Source of the DNA: Clostridiales bacterium
GTDB lineage: Bacteria > Bacillota > Clostridia > Lachnospirales > Lachnospiraceae
Direction: 5' to 3'
Assembly: GCA_015655075.1 (NCBI GenBank)
Contig: JAATFT010000096.1
Coordinates: forward strand, 1-63,299
Length of the DNA stretch: 63,299 nt
Shown: positions 36,529 to 46,500 of the stretch, piece by piece
How the letters are laid out: every line of letters starts with the position of its first letter
Numbering within the stretch: position 1 is the stretch's first letter
Notes under the pieces: model-generated
Told to the model about the DNA's origin: nothing
Database searches by the model: none
Seen by the model: only the letters and a program-made list of their open reading frames with translations
Program-made: the position numbers and the translations under genes

Positions 36529-38388
36529 ATGATAAATCTTTTAAGGGAGGAAGAAAAACGTACTGTGCTATTCCTCTTAATATCCCTGCCCGCATTAATT
36601 GTCAGTTTTTTCAATATAGGAAATCTGCCGGTAAATGCGGCCTGGATTGCCATTATACTTTGCGGTATCCCAATAATCAGAGGTGCGGTCATAGGTCTTG
36701 TAACCGAATTTGATATTAAAGCAGATGTGCTCGTGTCCATTGCATTGGTTGCTTCCGTTACCATCGGGGAAGTATTTGCCGCCGGAGAAGTGGCATTTAT
36801 CATGGCGCTGGGCGCTTATCTGGAGGAAAGGACTGTGGCCAAAGCCCGGGCAGGCATCGAAAAACTGGTGCAGCTTACCCCTGCTACGGCAAGAGTCCTG
36901 CGGGAAGGGAAAGAATCCATTATTCCGGCCGAACATGTGAAGCCGGGCGACCTGTTGCGGGTATTGGCCGGAGAGACCATTGCAGTGGACGGAATGATTA
37001 CCAATGGCCGGACTTCCATAGACCAGTCGATAATGACCGGTGAATCACTTCCTGTGGATAAAGGTCCGGGAGATACCATTTCAAGCGGAACGGTTAATCA
37101 GTTCGGTACCTTTGATATGGTGGCGCAAAAGGTCGGGGAAGACAGCTCCATTCAAAGGATGATCCGGCTTGTAAAATCTGCGGATGCGGGAAAGGCAAAA
37201 ATTGTGGGAATTGCTGACCGATGGGCGACATGGATCGTGGTAACTGCATTGGCAACATCTATTGTTACCTGGTTTATTACAGGCGAAATCATTCGTTCCG
37301 TCACAATTCTGGTTGTCTTCTGTCCCTGTGCTTTGGTACTGGCAACGCCAACGGCAATCATGGCCGGAATCGGAAATGCCGCGAAATACGGTATCCTTAT
37401 CCGGGAAGGAGACGCACTGGAGCGCCTTGCTAAAGTGAAACGGATTGCCTTTGACAAAACAGGAACCCTTACCTATGGCAAACCTGCTGTAGTCCGGCTG
37501 GAAAGCTTTGATCCTGAAGTCGGCAAAGAGAAACTTCTGGAGCTCGCGGCAACTGCGGAGCTTCGCTCGGAACATCCGCTGGGCAAAGCAATTGTGGCAT
37601 ATTTTAAGGAGCAAAGCAATCATGTGACCAAAGAACCGGAGGACTTTAAACTGCTCCCCGGCCGTGGTGTATATTCCCAGATTGACGGCATTAAAATACT
37701 GGCGGGCAATGAGGCCCTATTCACAGAACAAAATATTTTTCTGTCCGAAACCCTTATTCAGTCGGCAGAAAAAACAAAAGCGGAAGGAAGCACGGTAATC
37801 TATATATCGGCCGGAGAGCAGGCAATCGGATTTATTGCATTGGCGGATACTTTGCGTCCGGATGCCGCCGAAACAATCCATGCCATCCATCAGACCGGAA
37901 TCAAAACCGTTTTACTTACGGGCGATGCGCCGCAGGCCGCCAATCATATGGCCGGTATTGCCGGAATCAGCGAGCTCAAAGCCAACTGCCTTCCGGAGGA
38001 TAAAATGACGGCAATTACAGATTATCAGTCAAAGGCGGAACCGATCTGCATGGTGGGAGACGGCATTAATGACGCCCCTGCCCTAAAGACTGCCCTGGTA
38101 GGTATCGCCATGGGCGGAATTGGAAGCGATATTGCAATTGACGCCGCCGATATCGCCCTTGTCGGTGATGACATTAAAGAGATTCCCCATTTATTACAGC
38201 TTGCAAAAAAAACCATGCAAACAATCCATATTAATCTGACTGCTTCCTTGGCACTTAATTTTCTTGCCATTTCCCTGGCTATAACCGGGGTATTAAATCC
38301 GGTAGTCGGCGCATTGGTACATAATGCGGGTTCTGTTGCAGTTATCATTAACTCATCTTTATTATTAAAATGGCGGAAAACAAAATAA
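36529..38388 (+). CDS. Heavy-metal-exporting P1B-type ATPase
   Basis: 619-residue metal pump without an N-terminal metal-binding domain. It has the membrane CPC site at residues 265-267, phosphorylated D309 in DKTGT, SEHPLG and [10 protein letters not shown]. The last helix reads HNAGSVAVIINSSLLL, which differs from the MSxSS of CopA, so the metal need not be copper. The start at 36529 follows AAGGAG; an earlier in-frame ATG at 36484 lies inside the operator region. Control by a CsoR-family repressor with a C-H-C triad suggests Cu(I), but Zn, Ni or Co cannot be excluded. A terminator follows. Confidence 0.92.
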   Translation: MINLLREEEKRTVLFLLISLPALIVSFFNIGNLPVNAAWIAIILCGIPIIRGAVIGLVTEFDIKADVLVSIALVASVTIGEVFAAGEVAFIMALGAYLEERTVAKARAGIEKLVQLTPATARVLREGKESIIPAEHVKPGDLLRVLAGETIAVDGMITNGRTSIDQSIMTGESLPVDKGPGDTISSGTVNQFGTFDMVAQKVGEDSSIQRMIRLVKSADAGKAKIVGIADRWATWIVVTALATSIVTWFITGEIIRSVTILVVFCPCALVLATPTAIMAGIGNAAKYGILIREGDALERLAKVKRIAFDKTGTLTYGKPAVVRLESFDPEVGKEKLLELAATAELRSEHPLGKAIVAYFKEQSNHVTKEPEDFKLLPGRGVYSQIDGIKILAGNEALFTEQNIFLSETLIQSAEKTKAEGSTVIYISAGEQAIGFIALADTLRPDAAETIHAIHQTGIKTVLLTGDAPQAANHMAGIAGISELKANCLPEDKMTAITDYQSKAEPICMVGDGINDAPALKTALVGIAMGGIGSDIAIDAADIALVGDDIKEIPHLLQLAKKTMQTIHINLTASLALNFLAISLAITGVLNPVVGALVHNAGSVAVIINSSLLLKWRKTK

Positions 38389-38406
38389 AAGTCCGGGCAT
38401 TAAAGT

Positions 38407-38451
38407 AAAACCGGTAAAAGAGCCTTTCTTACAGAATCTTTACCGGTTTTT
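38407..38451 (+). terminator. Terminator of the second metal ATPase gene
   Basis: AAAACCGGTAAA and TTTACCGGTTTT pair across a 20-base loop, followed by a T. It lies 19 bases after the stop codon. Confidence 0.8.
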
Positions 38452-38471
38452 AAAATTACTCAAAGAAAATT

Positions 38472-38626
38472 AGTCAAAGTGATATTCCGTGTCCGCTACG
38501 CCGCAAGTAAGTCCCCCGTTTCCCTGGCAAGTAAGTCCCTACTTGTTCATACCCTTATACCAGCTACGCTGGAGTAAGTCCCCCGTTTCGCTAAGAAGCG
38601 GGGGACTTACTTGTAAGGTTAAAATA
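38472..38626. repeat. Repeat family F, copy 1
   Basis: Starts AGTCAAAGTGATATTCCG, then TGTCCGCTACGC; contains three CAAGTAAGTC/GGAGTAAGTC-type units and ends CTTACTTGTAAGGTTAAAAT. It overlaps the last codons of argD, whose TAA stop falls in the GGTTAAAAT end. Confidence 0.8.
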
Positions 38627-39815
38627 TACTTTCCAGGATGCATATCATCTCATCCACATGTTCTTTTGTAATGACTAAGGGCGGTACAAATCGGATAATA
38701 TTTGCTCCAGCCGCTATAATAATCAATCCTTTATCCATGGCTTTTAAAATATAATCTTTAACAGGCCCTTTAAATTCCAAACCCTGCATCAAACCTTTTC
38801 CTCTTCTTTCAAGGATAAAATCGTATTTACCCACCAGTTCATCTAATTTCTGCACAAGATAAACAGATATTTCATTTACATGAGCAAGCAGCTGTTCTGA
38901 TTCAAATAAATCAAATACTTTGCTGACGGCGGCAGTGGCAAAGGGATTACCTCCGTAAGTGGTGCCGTGATCTCCCGGTTCAAAGGCTGCCGCCGCTTTT
39001 TCAGTCGCAGCAAAAGCACCTACGGGCACTCCGCAGCCCAACGCCTTTGCGGTGGTAATAATGTCCGGTTTTACGCCGTATCCCTGATAAGCAAACATGT
39101 TTCCTGTTCTGCCCATGCCGCATTGGATTTCATCAAAGATTAACAACATGTCCTTTTCATCGCATAATTTTCTTATATCCACTAAAAACTCTCTATCAGC
39201 AGGGTATAAACCGCCTTCTCCCTGTACCGGTTCCACGATGATTGCACAGGTTTTATCCGTTACCTTTTCCTTTACGCTGCTAATATCATTAAAATCGGCG
39301 AAAACAACGCCGCCGATTAATGGTTCAAAAGCCGCCCTGTATTGGGGCTGCCCGGTAACAGATAACGCCCCCATACTTCTTCCGTGGAAGGAACGGTTCA
39401 TGGATATGATCTCACTGTCTGTACGGTTATTTTTATTATAATAATATTTTCTCGCAAGCTTTATAGCACCCTCGATTGCTTCCGTACCGCTGTTGGTAAA
39501 AAATACACGGTCCATGCCGGAAGCTTTCTTTAATTTTTCTGCCGCTTCGACGGTAGGGACATTATAGTAATAATTAGAAGTATGTAAAAGCTTATCAATC
39601 TGATTCTTCAATGCGTCGTTATACTCTTTGTTCCCATAACCCAATGCAAATACTGCGATACCCGCCGCAAAATCCAGATATTTCTTTCCGTTTAAATTAT
39701 AAAGGTACACCCCTTCCCCTCTGTCCAGTACAATTTGGTATCTGCTGTAAGTGTGCATTAGAACGTGTTCCGCTTTTTCAATAAACTTAGGCATATCCAC
39801 AGGCATATTATCCAT
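38619..39815 (-). CDS. argD: Acetylornithine aminotransferase
   Basis: 398-residue PLP enzyme making N-acetylornithine from the semialdehyde and glutamate. It shows GIAVFALGYGNK, TNSGTEAIEGAIKLAR, FDEIQCGMGRTG and the PLP lysine in TTAKALG. GGAGG lies before the ATG. It is the last gene of argC-argJ-argB-argD and lies 12 bases after argB. The stop codon lies at the edge of repeat F, but the protein has normal length. Confidence 0.96.
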   Translation of the reverse strand: MDNMPVDMPKFIEKAEHVLMHTYSRYQIVLDRGEGVYLYNLNGKKYLDFAAGIAVFALGYGNKEYNDALKNQIDKLLHTSNYYYNVPTVEAAEKLKKASGMDRVFFTNSGTEAIEGAIKLARKYYYNKNNRTDSEIISMNRSFHGRSMGALSVTGQPQYRAAFEPLIGGVVFADFNDISSVKEKVTDKTCAIIVEPVQGEGGLYPADREFLVDIRKLCDEKDMLLIFDEIQCGMGRTGNMFAYQGYGVKPDIITTAKALGCGVPVGAFAATEKAAAAFEPGDHGTTYGGNPFATAAVSKVFDLFESEQLLAHVNEISVYLVQKLDELVGKYDFILERRGKGLMQGLEFKGPVKDYILKAMDKGLIIIAAGANIIRFVPPLVITKEHVDEMICILESIF

Positions 39816-39827
39816 TGGTTCTCCTCC

Positions 39828-40739
39828 TTATTTCCCCGATTGAATCTTTTCATGTTCAAACAAAATATTTTCATTATTCAATATTGCCGTCCCGATACCC
39901 CGGTTGGTGAAAAACTCAAGGAGCAGGCAGTGCTCCATTCTGCCATCAAGAATATGGACTCTCGATACACCGTTTCGGACTGCATCAACACAGTTTTTTA
40001 ATTTAGGAAGCATTCCTCCGCCGATAAACCCTTTATTAATTAATTCCTCCGCTCTATCCAGGGTGAGTACGGAAATTAGCGTGTTCTTATCCTCCTGGTC
40101 CGTATAAACCCCTTCAATATCCGTTAAAAAAGCTAATTTTTCAGCTCCTATGGCCGTTGCAACTGCACAGGCGACGTCATCCGCATTAATATTATAGGCA
40201 TGGAAATTATCATCCAGCCCGATAGGCGCAATGATGGGAATAAAGTTATTGTCAATCAAGGTATTAATTAAATCTACATTTACTTCCGTTACATTCCCTA
40301 CATAACCAATATCCTGTCCGTTCACTAATTTCTTTTCAACCTTAAGGGTGGCGCCATCCTTGCCGCTGATTCCTACTGCCTTAACACCCAGTTTCTCAAT
40401 CATCTGCACCAAGCCTTTATTTACCTTGCCAAGGACCATTTCGGCAACTTCCATGGTTTGTTCATCGGTAACCCTTAAGCCCTCTACAAATTTGGATTCA
40501 CGGCCTAATAAACCGGACCACTTGCTGATTTCCTTGCCGCCGCCATGGACAATAATCGGCTGCATTCCCACCAGTTTTAACAATGCCACGTCTTTAATTA
40601 CATTTAACTGGAGATTTTCATCCAGCATAGCGCTTCCTCCGTATTTTACAACTACCTTTTTATTATTAAATTTCTGTATATATGGTAAAGCTTCAATAAG
40701 TGTCTGAGCTTTAATTAAAATCTGATCCATACATTCCAT
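39828..40739 (-). CDS. argB: Acetylglutamate kinase
   Basis: 303-residue amino-acid kinase, second step of arginine synthesis. The KYGGSAM phosphate loop is at about residue 28, followed by [10 protein letters not shown] and the ATP-site VYTDQEDK region. The ATG at 40739 follows GGAGG by 11 bases; an ATG three codons on is possible. It lies 76 bases from argJ, a gap holding a truncated repeat F. As a single-enzyme kinase with an N-terminal helix it may be feedback-inhibited by arginine, as in the hexameric family members; this is inference. Confidence 0.96.
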   Translation of the reverse strand: MECMDQILIKAQTLIEALPYIQKFNNKKVVVKYGGSAMLDENLQLNVIKDVALLKLVGMQPIIVHGGGKEISKWSGLLGRESKFVEGLRVTDEQTMEVAEMVLGKVNKGLVQMIEKLGVKAVGISGKDGATLKVEKKLVNGQDIGYVGNVTEVNVDLINTLIDNNFIPIIAPIGLDDNFHAYNINADDVACAVATAIGAEKLAFLTDIEGVYTDQEDKNTLISVLTLDRAEELINKGFIGGGMLPKLKNCVDAVRNGVSRVHILDGRMEHCLLLEFFTNRGIGTAILNNENILFEHEKIQSGK

Positions 40740-40762
40740 TTGTATAATTTCCTCCTGCTAAT

Positions 40763-40799
40763 CAGTCAAAGCGGATATTCCGGGTCCGCTATACTACTT
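40763..40799. repeat. Repeat family F, truncated copy 2
   Basis: AGTCAAAGCGGATATTCCGG then GTCCGCTATACTACTTG: only the left end of the element, between argJ and argB. Confidence 0.65.
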
Positions 40800-40815
40800 G
40801 TTTATAACCATTTTA

Positions 40816-42036
40816 TTAAGAGCGGTAATCTGCATTTATTTTTACATAATCATAGGTTAAATCACAGCCCCATGCGGTCGCTTTTCCATCGCCCATTTTT
40901 ACATCCGCAATTGCCCTTACTTCTTTTGCCGACAAAATCTTTGTTGCAGTTTCTTCACTGTAATCTGTAGCCATCCCGTTTTCAACCAGTTTTATTCTGC
41001 CGTCCATACTTTCAATATATAGATCCACCTGATCCGAATCAAAATCAACACCGGAATAACCCATGGCGCACAGGATTCTTCCCCAGTTTGCATCATTGCC
41101 GTATACGGCTGTCTTTACCAGATTTGAAGTAATAATGGATTTACTTAAGATAACCGCGTCTTCTTTATTTTTTGCTCCAACTACAACGGTCTCAAATAAT
41201 TTGGTCGCACCCTCCCCGTCCGCTGCTATTTTCCTGGCAAGCTCGGTTGCAACCATATTTAATGCCTTACAAAAATTATAATAATCTTCATTTTTCTCCG
41301 TTATTTCCGTATTGCCGGCTAGTCCGTTAGCCAATATAATAAGGGAATCATTGGTGGAGGTATCCCGGTCTATGGATATCATATTAAAAGAATCTTTTAC
41401 CACCGCACTGATTGCTTCCTGTAATAAGGCTTTGCTGATTGCAATATCCGTTGTAATAACTCCCAGCAGCGTTGCCATGTTGGGATGTATCATTCCCGAA
41501 CCTTTTGCCATACCGCCGATGGTAACCGTTTTGCCTCCTATTAATAAGGAAACTGCAGATTCTTTGGAATAGGTATCCGTAGTCATAATCGCTTCCGCCG
41601 CCATTAACCCGCCGCCGGCATCGCTTTCCAGGGCTTTAACCAAAAGATCTGCCCCTTCTGCTATAACATCTATGGGAAGCTGCCTGCCGATTACCCCGGT
41701 GGAGGCTGTAAGAACCTCATTTGCTGAAATTCCAAGGCTGTCTGCCACTGCCTTTGCCATTTTATAATTATTTTCCTCCCCCAGGGCACCGGTACAGGCA
41801 TTGGCAATACCGCTGTTTAATACAACAGCCTGAATTGTTTTTCTTTCTTTTATTATCTTCATATCCCACTTAACCGGCGCCGCCTTTACCACATTGGTGG
41901 TAAAGGTTCCTGCAGCCTTTGCAGGTACGGTACTGTATACCAGAGCCATATCTTTTCTTTTCTTTTTAATGCCCGCATAGATTCCCGCCGCTTTATATCC
42001 TTTTGCCGCGGCAACTCCTCCGTTAATAATGTCCAT
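40816..42036 (-). CDS. argJ: Bifunctional ornithine acetyltransferase / N-acetylglutamate synthase
   Basis: 406-residue enzyme that recycles the acetyl group from acetylornithine to glutamate. The precursor cleaves itself before T189 in the NMATLLGV motif to give two subunits, and KGSGMIHPN precedes it. I start at the ATG at 42036, eight bases after AGGAGG. The frame is open upstream to 42312, but those codons come from repeat A and the leader and are not argJ-like. ArgJ lets the pathway run as a cycle, and no argA is seen here. Confidence 0.96.
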   Translation of the reverse strand: MDIINGGVAAAKGYKAAGIYAGIKKKRKDMALVYSTVPAKAAGTFTTNVVKAAPVKWDMKIIKERKTIQAVVLNSGIANACTGALGEENNYKMAKAVADSLGISANEVLTASTGVIGRQLPIDVIAEGADLLVKALESDAGGGLMAAEAIMTTDTYSKESAVSLLIGGKTVTIGGMAKGSGMIHPNMATLLGVITTDIAISKALLQEAISAVVKDSFNMISIDRDTSTNDSLIILANGLAGNTEITEKNEDYYNFCKALNMVATELARKIAADGEGATKLFETVVVGAKNKEDAVILSKSIITSNLVKTAVYGNDANWGRILCAMGYSGVDFDSDQVDLYIESMDGRIKLVENGMATDYSEETATKILSAKEVRAIADVKMGDGKATAWGCDLTYDYVKINADYRS

Positions 42037-42156
42037 ATTATAAAATCCTCCTGACTTCCTTGGTAATTCAATACGACATAAAATTACCCTTTTGAGTATA
42101 ATTGCTAATTTATTTTTATTCATTCCGGTTTCTTCCGGTGGGTGAGCCGTCACACA

Positions 42157-42318
42157 AGAGTGTGTTTGAAAAATGCTTGTGCCGAGCTGGACGCTCCACT
42201 TTGTGGGAGGCAAAGAGCGATTTGGGGAGCGTAGTGTGCTGCGTTTCCAAAACCTCGACGCAGAATACCGCAAAGTGGGGCGGTCAGAACGGTGCAATGA
42301 CTTTTCAAGCACACTCTA
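42157..42318. repeat. Repeat family A, copy 2 (inverted relative to copy 1)
   Basis: Ends AGAGTGTGTTTGAAAAAT and CTTTTCAAGCACACTCTA, with the same interior as copy 1 read on the other strand. It lies inside the arg operon between argC and argJ, one base from the argC stop codon, so it is transcribed and could fold in the mRNA. Confidence 0.85.
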
Positions 42319-42319
42319 G

Positions 42320-43360
42320 CTACGGAAACATAGGAACTAACTTCAAGCCGCTTGCTTCCTCCAAACCAAACATTAAATTCATATTCTGGACCGCCTGGCC
42401 TGCCGCACCTTTTACCAGATTATCCATGGCTCCCATGATGATAATACGGTTAGTCCTGGGATCTATCACAAAATTGACATCTACGAAGTTGCTTCCTTCC
42501 ACCCATCTGGTTTCCGGACAAACACCTTTTTCCAAGACACGGACAAAATATTCATTTTTATAATACTTATCATAGATAGCTTTAACCTCTTCATAAGTAA
42601 CTGTCCGGGTCAGATTTCCATATGCCGTTACCAGAATTCCCCGGTTCATAGGCACTAAGTGGGGAGTAAAATTAATTTTTACGTCTTTTCCTGCCGCATA
42701 GGATAACTGCTCTTCAATTTCCGGTGTATGTCTGTGGCTTGCTACTCCGTAAGCCTTGATGTTTTCATTTACTTCACAATAAAGGTTACCAAGCTTTACC
42801 GACCGTCCGGCTCCTGAAGTTCCCGATTTGGCATCCACAATAACGGAGCCGGGATCAATTAATCCCTCCTTTAAAAGAGGATAGACGGATAGGGTTGTAC
42901 AGGTGGGATAACAGCCCGGATTGGCAACTAATCTTGCTTTCTTAACCCGCTCCCTGTTAATTTCACATAAACCATATACCGCTTCTCTAATAAACGCGGG
43001 ACTAACATGCTTTATTCCATACCATTCCTCATAAGTATTAACATCCTTAATCCTGAAATCCGCACTTAAATCAATGATTTTAACCCTGGATAATATTTCA
43101 TCATTGACTAAGGAAGCACAAAACCCCGCAGGCGTGGCAGTAAAAATCACATCCGCCTTTTTTGCCAGCTCTTCCATATTATCATCCATACATGCCGCAT
43201 CCACTAATTGGAACATATTTTGAAAGACTTCACAGTACTTTTTATTAATATGGCTTTTGGAACCGTACCATACTATCTCTGTATCCTTGTGCTGCAAAAG
43301 TAATCTGACTAATTCCTGTCCGGCATAACCAGTCGAACCAATGATACCTGCTTTTACCAT
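42320..43360 (-). CDS. argC: N-acetyl-gamma-glutamyl-phosphate reductase
   Basis: 346-residue NADPH enzyme, third step of arginine synthesis. It begins VKAGIIGSTGYAGQELVRLL (Rossmann motif) and has the active-site cysteine in NPGCYPTC at about residue 150. First gene of argCJBD. AGG(T)AG-type ribosome site before the ATG and a strong promoter 46 bases upstream. The order C-J-B-D is common in Gram-positive bacteria. Confidence 0.96.
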   Translation of the reverse strand: MVKAGIIGSTGYAGQELVRLLLQHKDTEIVWYGSKSHINKKYCEVFQNMFQLVDAACMDDNMEELAKKADVIFTATPAGFCASLVNDEILSRVKIIDLSADFRIKDVNTYEEWYGIKHVSPAFIREAVYGLCEINRERVKKARLVANPGCYPTCTTLSVYPLLKEGLIDPGSVIVDAKSGTSGAGRSVKLGNLYCEVNENIKAYGVASHRHTPEIEEQLSYAAGKDVKINFTPHLVPMNRGILVTAYGNLTRTVTYEEVKAIYDKYYKNEYFVRVLEKGVCPETRWVEGSNFVDVNFVIDPRTNRIIIMGAMDNLVKGAAGQAVQNMNLMFGLEEASGLKLVPMFP

Positions 43361-43397
43361 CTGTCTACCTCCGTTCTTCTCTTGCTTTCAAAATAAT

Positions 43398-43434
43398 TGT
43401 TTATAATTATACATCAGAATTGATTATTATGCAA
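43398..43434 (-). promoter_or_regulatory. argC promoter with putative arginine-repressor box
   Basis: On the minus strand TTGCAT (43434-43429), a 17-base spacer and TATAAT (43411-43406). The -10 is inside TGTATAATTATAAACA (43413-43398), which resembles sequence at the argG and argH promoters. Spacer ends in TGATG-type sequence as at argG. Confidence 0.65.
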
Positions 43435-43463
43435 TAGCTGATTTATAATTTTTCATTATTTTT

Positions 43464-43617
43464 GTTACAATTCAGCCTTACTGCTGAAATGTAACAAATG
43501 ATGCACAGAAATTATGCATTCTGCATAATTTCGCACACATATGTCTCGGGTTTTCTGTGACTTCCGCTTCGCTCCACTCACAAAAACACCTCGCGGTACC
43601 ATAGGCTGAACTGTAAC
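43464..43617. repeat. Repeat family C, long copy (MITE-like)
   Basis: 154 bp with terminal inverted repeats GTTACAATTCAGCCT and AGGCTGAACTGTAAC. The left end also contains its own facing palindrome (GCTGAAATGTAAC), as in the short copy at 7940. It lies between the argC promoter and maf. Confidence 0.8.
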
Positions 43618-43634
43618 TTATTTTTCGGTCTATC

Positions 43635-44255
43635 TCATTCCCCGCAATTTAATATATCAATTCCTGCCTCTAAAAGAATTGTATAAAGTTTTGCTATGGG
43701 TAAACCCACAATGTTATAATAATCTCCTTCTATCTTTTCTATATTGACTGCAAATTTACCCTGTATGCCATATCCGCCGGCTTTATCAAAAGGTTCTCCC
43801 GACTCTATATACTTTTCTATTTGCGCTTTTGTCATAGGATAAACCCAGACTTGGGTTTTCTCCACAAAATTTATTATTTTTTCTTCCTCTTTCCGCCCTT
43901 TAACTCCCGGCATATCTTCTGCTTTAATAACGACGGATACGCCTGTGTATACCTGGTGCCGGTTTCCCTGGAGCATTTGCAGCATGGCTTTAGCATCCGC
44001 CGCATTCTTTGGTTTTCCCAGAATCCGTCTGTCAATTGCCACCATAGTATCAGCACCGATAATAATAGACTTATCTTTTATTTTGCCTGCCACATCCCGC
44101 GCCTTTTCACTGGCCAGTTCCATTACCATTTCCTCCGGTCTGTCTTTCGTAATTATCTCCTCTTTATCACTTGCATAAATTATAAACTTTATACCAACCT
44201 GTTCCAATATTTCTTTTCTTCTGGGTGAGCCAGACGCCAATACTATTTTATACAT
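43635..44255 (-). CDS. maf: Maf-family nucleoside triphosphate pyrophosphatase
   Basis: 206-residue house-cleaning enzyme hydrolysing non-canonical nucleotides such as dTTP/UTP analogues. It has the family start LASGSPRRKEIL, GADTMVAIDRRILGKP in the middle, and EPFDKAGGYGIQGK near the C-terminus. GGAGG precedes the ATG. Length slightly above average from a charged insert near residue 115 (PGVKGRKEEEK). It does not share an operon with the neighbours seen here. Confidence 0.94.
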   Translation of the reverse strand: MYKIVLASGSPRRKEILEQVGIKFIIYASDKEEIITKDRPEEMVMELASEKARDVAGKIKDKSIIIGADTMVAIDRRILGKPKNAADAKAMLQMLQGNRHQVYTGVSVVIKAEDMPGVKGRKEEEKIINFVEKTQVWVYPMTKAQIEKYIESGEPFDKAGGYGIQGKFAVNIEKIEGDYYNIVGLPIAKLYTILLEAGIDILNCGE

Positions 44256-44378
44256 AACAACCTCCGGGTATAGGATCCCATCACATCAATAAGTGATTGT
44301 TTCCATTCTTTTTATCAATATCTTAATTTCTTATTTTATACATTTTTATACCTCTTAACCTTTTAATAATTCTCAAGG

Positions 44379-44476
44379 TTTTTATTTAATGGGAAAATTA
44401 CAGAATTTCCCATTAAATAAAAAACGGTATAGAATAAACAACAAATGCCTGCCTTGGCAGACATCTTATGCTGGAA
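44379..44476. repeat. Composite repeat D/E, copy 4 (diverged)
   Basis: Hairpin with TTTATTTAATGGGAAAATTA and TTCCCATTAAATAAA arms (block D), followed by a diverged block with CTGCCTTGGCAGACATC and CTGGAAGG. Upstream of argG. Confidence 0.65.
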
Positions 44477-44585
44477 GGAATCTACACCGGAAAACCATAT
44501 TTTATTTATTTAAACACATCAATTGTACCATTATTATACATTTATGTCTATAAGTTTGCAGCAAAAATTCTGTAAAAAATATACA

Positions 44586-44650
44586 AGTAAATCCTAAGCC
44601 CGCCGCTTACGCTTTGCTAAAACGGGGAGCCTTATTTATAAGGTAAAATT
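44586..44650. repeat. Repeat family F, partial copy 3
   Basis: ACAAGTAAATCCTAAGCCCG then GCTTACGCTTTGCTAAAACG and CTTATTTATAAGGTAAAATT: the right half of the element, as at 38560-38626. It ends 25 bases before the argG -35. Confidence 0.6.
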
Positions 44651-44674
44651 TCTGATTATTTTTAAAATTAACTG

Positions 44675-44711
44675 TTGCATAAATTAACAAAATGATGTAT
44701 ATTTATAATAA
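44675..44711 (+). promoter_or_regulatory. argG promoter with putative arginine-repressor box
   Basis: TTGCAT at 44675-44680, a 17-base spacer ending TGATG, and TATATT at 44698-44703, within GTATATTTATAATAA (44697-44711). The layout mirrors the argC promoter base for base at the -35, spacer end and -10. Confidence 0.6.
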
Positions 44712-44782
44712 TTAAGCTAAGATTAAATCTGTCTTGGGAAACTAGTTATTATAAATTATTATAATATAGGAGGAATTATATT

Positions 44783-46006
44783 ATGAAAGAAAAGGTTATA
44801 CTTGCTTATTCCGGCGGCCTTGACACAACAGTGATTATTCCATGGTTAAAAGAAAACTACAATTATAAGGTAATATGTGTATGTATTAACGTAGGACAGG
44901 GAAACGAACTGGAAGGGTTAGAAGAAAGGGCCAAATTATCAGGAGCAACGAAATTGTATATTGAAGACGTAGTGGATGAATTTGTAGATGAATTTGTTAT
45001 GCCCTGCGTAAAGGCCGGCGCCGTGTATGAAAATAAATATCTGCTTGGAACTTCCATGGCAAGGCCTGTCATTGCAAAACGCCTGGTAGAAATTGCAAGA
45101 AAGGAAAATGCCACCGCTATCTGCCACGGCGCCACCGGAAAGGGAAATGACCAGGTACGTTTTGAATTAAGTATTAAAGCTTTAGCTCCTGACTTAAAAA
45201 TTATCGCTCCCTGGAGAATCTGGGATATTTCCTCCAGAGAAGAGGAAATCGAATATTGCAGAAACCACGGAATAAATCTTCCCTTTTCTTCTGACAACAG
45301 CTACAGCCGTGACAGAAACCTTTGGCATATCAGCCATGAAGGTCTGGAATTGGAAAATCCTGCAAACGCACCGGACTATGATCATTTGCTGGTACTTAGC
45401 GTCTCTCCTGAAAAAGCTCCGGAGGAGGGGGAAACCCTTGCTTTAACTTTTGAAAAAGGCATACCAATCGGTTTAAACGGGAAAACCATGAAGCCTTCCA
45501 AAATCATTGCCGAATTAAATAAACTTGGCGGAAAACACGGTATCGGCATTGTGGACATTGTTGAAAACCGAGTTGTCGGAATGAAATCCCGGGGCGTATA
45601 CGAAACACCCGGCGGAACCATTTTAATGGAAGCACATACTCAACTGGAGGAATTAATTCTTGATCGTGCAACTTTAACCTGTAAGAAAGAAATCGGCAAT
45701 AAATTCGCCGACGTTGTATATGAAGGCAAATGGTTTACACCACTTCGTGAAGCGCTTCAGGCATTTGTTGACGTAACACAGGAATATGTGACCGGCGAAG
45801 TGAAATTAAAACTGTATAAAGGAAATATAATTAAACAGGGATCCACCTCTCCCTATTCCCTGTATAACGAAAGTATTGCTTCCTTTACTACCGGCGATTT
45901 ATATAACCATCATGATGCGGAAGGCTTCATTAATCTTTTTGGCCTGTCCCTTAAAGTCCGCGCCATGAAAATGTCGGCACTTGAAAATGAAAAAAAGAAT
46001 AAATAA
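44783..46006 (+). CDS. argG: Argininosuccinate synthase
   Basis: 407-residue ATP-dependent enzyme joining citrulline and aspartate. The PP-loop AYSGGLDTT is at residues 8-16, with [15 protein letters not shown] near residue 115 and [15 protein letters not shown] further on. AGGAGG precedes the ATG. It is transcribed alone, with argH far away at 18496. No clear terminator was found after it. Confidence 0.97.
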   Translation: MKEKVILAYSGGLDTTVIIPWLKENYNYKVICVCINVGQGNELEGLEERAKLSGATKLYIEDVVDEFVDEFVMPCVKAGAVYENKYLLGTSMARPVIAKRLVEIARKENATAICHGATGKGNDQVRFELSIKALAPDLKIIAPWRIWDISSREEEIEYCRNHGINLPFSSDNSYSRDRNLWHISHEGLELENPANAPDYDHLLVLSVSPEKAPEEGETLALTFEKGIPIGLNGKTMKPSKIIAELNKLGGKHGIGIVDIVENRVVGMKSRGVYETPGGTILMEAHTQLEELILDRATLTCKKEIGNKFADVVYEGKWFTPLREALQAFVDVTQEYVTGEVKLKLYKGNIIKQGSTSPYSLYNESIASFTTGDLYNHHDAEGFINLFGLSLKVRAMKMSALENEKKNK

Positions 46007-46179
46007 TCAATCCTTGGGCGTAATCACTGATAAAAAACCCTGGCTAAAAAAGCACTCTAAAAAAGCCTGTCTAAATTTTAACCCTTAACTTAAAAAGCGG
46101 GAAGCAAAGTACAGGACATGATTAATTCATGCCTCTATTAATCCCCTGAGTTTTCTTAAAGCTAAAGGTATAATTCAGG

Positions 46180-46310
46180 AAGGCTTTTATTTAATAGGAG
46201 ATTCACGGAATTTCTTATTAAATAAAAGCCTTCAAGGTGGGATGCACATGACGCGCCAGAGGTAGTTTATCACTGAAGTGACGGTGCGTTAGCGCCAGAG
46301 TCTTTCTTGT
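46180..46310. repeat. Composite repeat D/E, copy 5
   Basis: GAAGGCTTTTATTTAATAGG faces TTATTAAATAAAAGCCTTC across GAGATTCACGGAATTTC (block D, 46180-46233), followed by a diverged E-like block with GACGCGCCAGAG and GCGCCAGAGTCTTTCTT. It may also serve as an argG terminator, although no T tract directly follows. Confidence 0.65.
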
Positions 46311-46500
46311 TAAAGCCTGTTTATTAATTTGTCCATTATTTTCAGACACGCCCTAAGCAGTACCAGAAGTTTATCGGCTTTGATAAATTTCTAATTTAAA
46401 ATTAATGATTCTTTTATTTTGTTGTAAACTATAAGATATATAGTAAAAATATATTATAAAAAACATGTTTCTATAATCATATCTACGGCGCAAATACAGC

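Noticed and set aside
42037..42312. 92-codon N-terminal extension of argJ
   Set aside because: It reads through repeat A and the leader; the true start has AGGAGG and gives the family length.
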